This document shows, one piece after another, positions 63,376 through 64,000 of a stretch of 64,000 nt of DNA (position 1 is the stretch's first letter; each line of letters opens with the position of its first letter). Position numbers and translations under genes: made by a program. Under the pieces are notes generated by a model that worked only from the letters and a program-made list of their open reading frames with translations, had not been told where the DNA came from and made no database searches. Source of the DNA: Enterococcus hirae ATCC 9790 (lineage in GTDB: Bacteria > Bacillota > Bacilli > Lactobacillales > Enterococcaceae); contig NC_018081.1 of assembly GCF_000271405.2 (NCBI RefSeq), positions 775,852 to 839,851 on the forward strand, given 5' to 3'.

Positions 63376-64000
63376 TTATCTGTCGTACCCAACGGCGCCC
63401 TTAGGATTATTTACCCGGCTTACAAGATTTGGAGATGCTGTAGGTCTTTCAGACTGCGAATCTATTTTGACCACCTGTGTGCCACAGTCTCCTAAAATTA
63501 CTCTCAGTTCTTTTTTCTGACCATTACTCAACCTACCGTTATCTACCTTTCCATTCTCCACTTCTCCGTTATTAAACTTGCCATTATTCCCCTCTTCATT
63601 ACTTAATTGTCTAGCGATTCTTTGATATATTGGGTTGTTTTGCAAGTCTCTAATATTATTCACATATGTAGATTTAGACAAAGGAACTCCACCTGTTTTT
63701 TTGGTTTGAGAGGTAAGTTGATTTAAACTGCCTGTTTTTCCTTCTTGTCCTGACTTCTCCTCACTCGGTAATATCAAAGAGGTGTTTTCTGTAAATTCTT
63801 TTTTTGCAGACTCTGCTGTTCTTTCTTGTGCTACTGGATTATTTAACTTTATTTGATTTAATACGTCAACGAATTTTCTTCTATGCTCTCCTTGATCAGA
63901 AGGTTTAGTTTCTGACGATTCCTTTGTTATTGGCACTGGTATTACTGTTGTCTGATGTATGGGCAGGTTCTTTAGGAATATGTTACCCATAGCGTTTTTA
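63376..64000 (-). CDS. Polar repeat-containing protein of unknown function (may be partial)
   Basis: A 204-residue frame from an ATG at 63990, but the frame stays open to the window edge and no ribosome site is visible, so the true start may be outside. No signal peptide or membrane helix. The sequence is rich in Asn, Ser, Lys, Glu and Gln and looks disordered. It carries five short NG units (NNGKFNNGEVENGKVDNGRL, then SNGQ) followed by LRVILGDCGTQVVKID. No family recognised; a degenerate paralogous tail lies downstream. Confidence 0.65.
   Translation of the reverse strand, partial: KNAMGNIFLKNLPIHQTTVIPVPITKESSETKPSDQGEHRRKFVDVLNQIKLNNPVAQERTAESAKKEFTENTSLILPSEEKSGQEGKTGSLNQLTSQTKKTGGVPLSKSTYVNNIRDLQNNPIYQRIARQLSNEEGNNGKFNNGEVENGKVDNGRLSNGQKKELRVILGDCGTQVVKIDSQSERPTASPNLVSRVNNPKGAVGYDR

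Overview
The window is a low-GC Firmicutes chromosome segment, almost certainly Enterococcus. The evidence is the r-protein sequences, the mutSL, ruvAB and rpmB-asp23-fakA-recG-plsX-acpP neighbourhoods, GshF, an oppDFBCA operon, a WxL surface-protein locus and Hol-Tox type toxins. The species is not resolved; the E. faecium group (faecium, hirae, durans, mundtii) is plausible. No rRNA, tRNA, CRISPR array or intact mobile element was found.

Layout. 1-8.1 kb: the end of a TetR regulator, ruvAB, msrB, and a trehalose control unit (treR diverging from a trehalose EIIBCA). Then comes a tandem array of small type I toxin-antitoxin modules: three complete copies and one truncated copy that keeps its antisense RNA. 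7.5-15.7 kb: maf, mutL, mutS, ricA and ymdB, a Cof phosphatase and a frameshifted alkD-like gene. The mutL linker carries an unusual cluster of DnaA-box-like sites. 15.7-23.8 kb: rpsD with a structured leader, BirA-controlled bioY, an IS1182-like remnant between duplicated hairpins, queT with a structured leader, an Mga-like regulator with a DUF2829 (Tad2-family) protein and an SDR, lrgAB, and an aquaglyceroporin.

23.9-29.2 kb is the accessory part. Two paralogous genes of unknown function show a His-Asp-Gln-Cys pattern like CE-clan cysteine proteases and YopJ-type acetyltransferases. They flank a phosphoesterase, an Fe-S-fold protein, a GNAT acetyltransferase and two small unknown proteins. 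29.5-33.2 kb is a Fur-boxed siderophore ABC operon (yclNOPQ type). 33.9-38.6 kb is a WxL locus: small WxL protein, DUF916/DUF3324 protein, small membrane protein, and a large leucine-rich WxL protein broken by a frameshift at its end.

38.9-63 kb is mostly housekeeping: gshF, then ftsY-HAD-smc-rnc, oppDFBCA, acpP, plsX, recG, fakA and asp23 (all minus strand), then rpmB and a YfhO-family membrane protein on plus. The right edge carries a polar, repeat-containing protein of unknown function and, behind it, the decayed tail of a paralogue.

Four genes (alkD-like, both CE-like paralogues, large WxL) are each broken by what looks like loss of one base in an A/T run. This is either a sequencing artefact or real slippage, and it should be settled before any of them is called a pseudogene.
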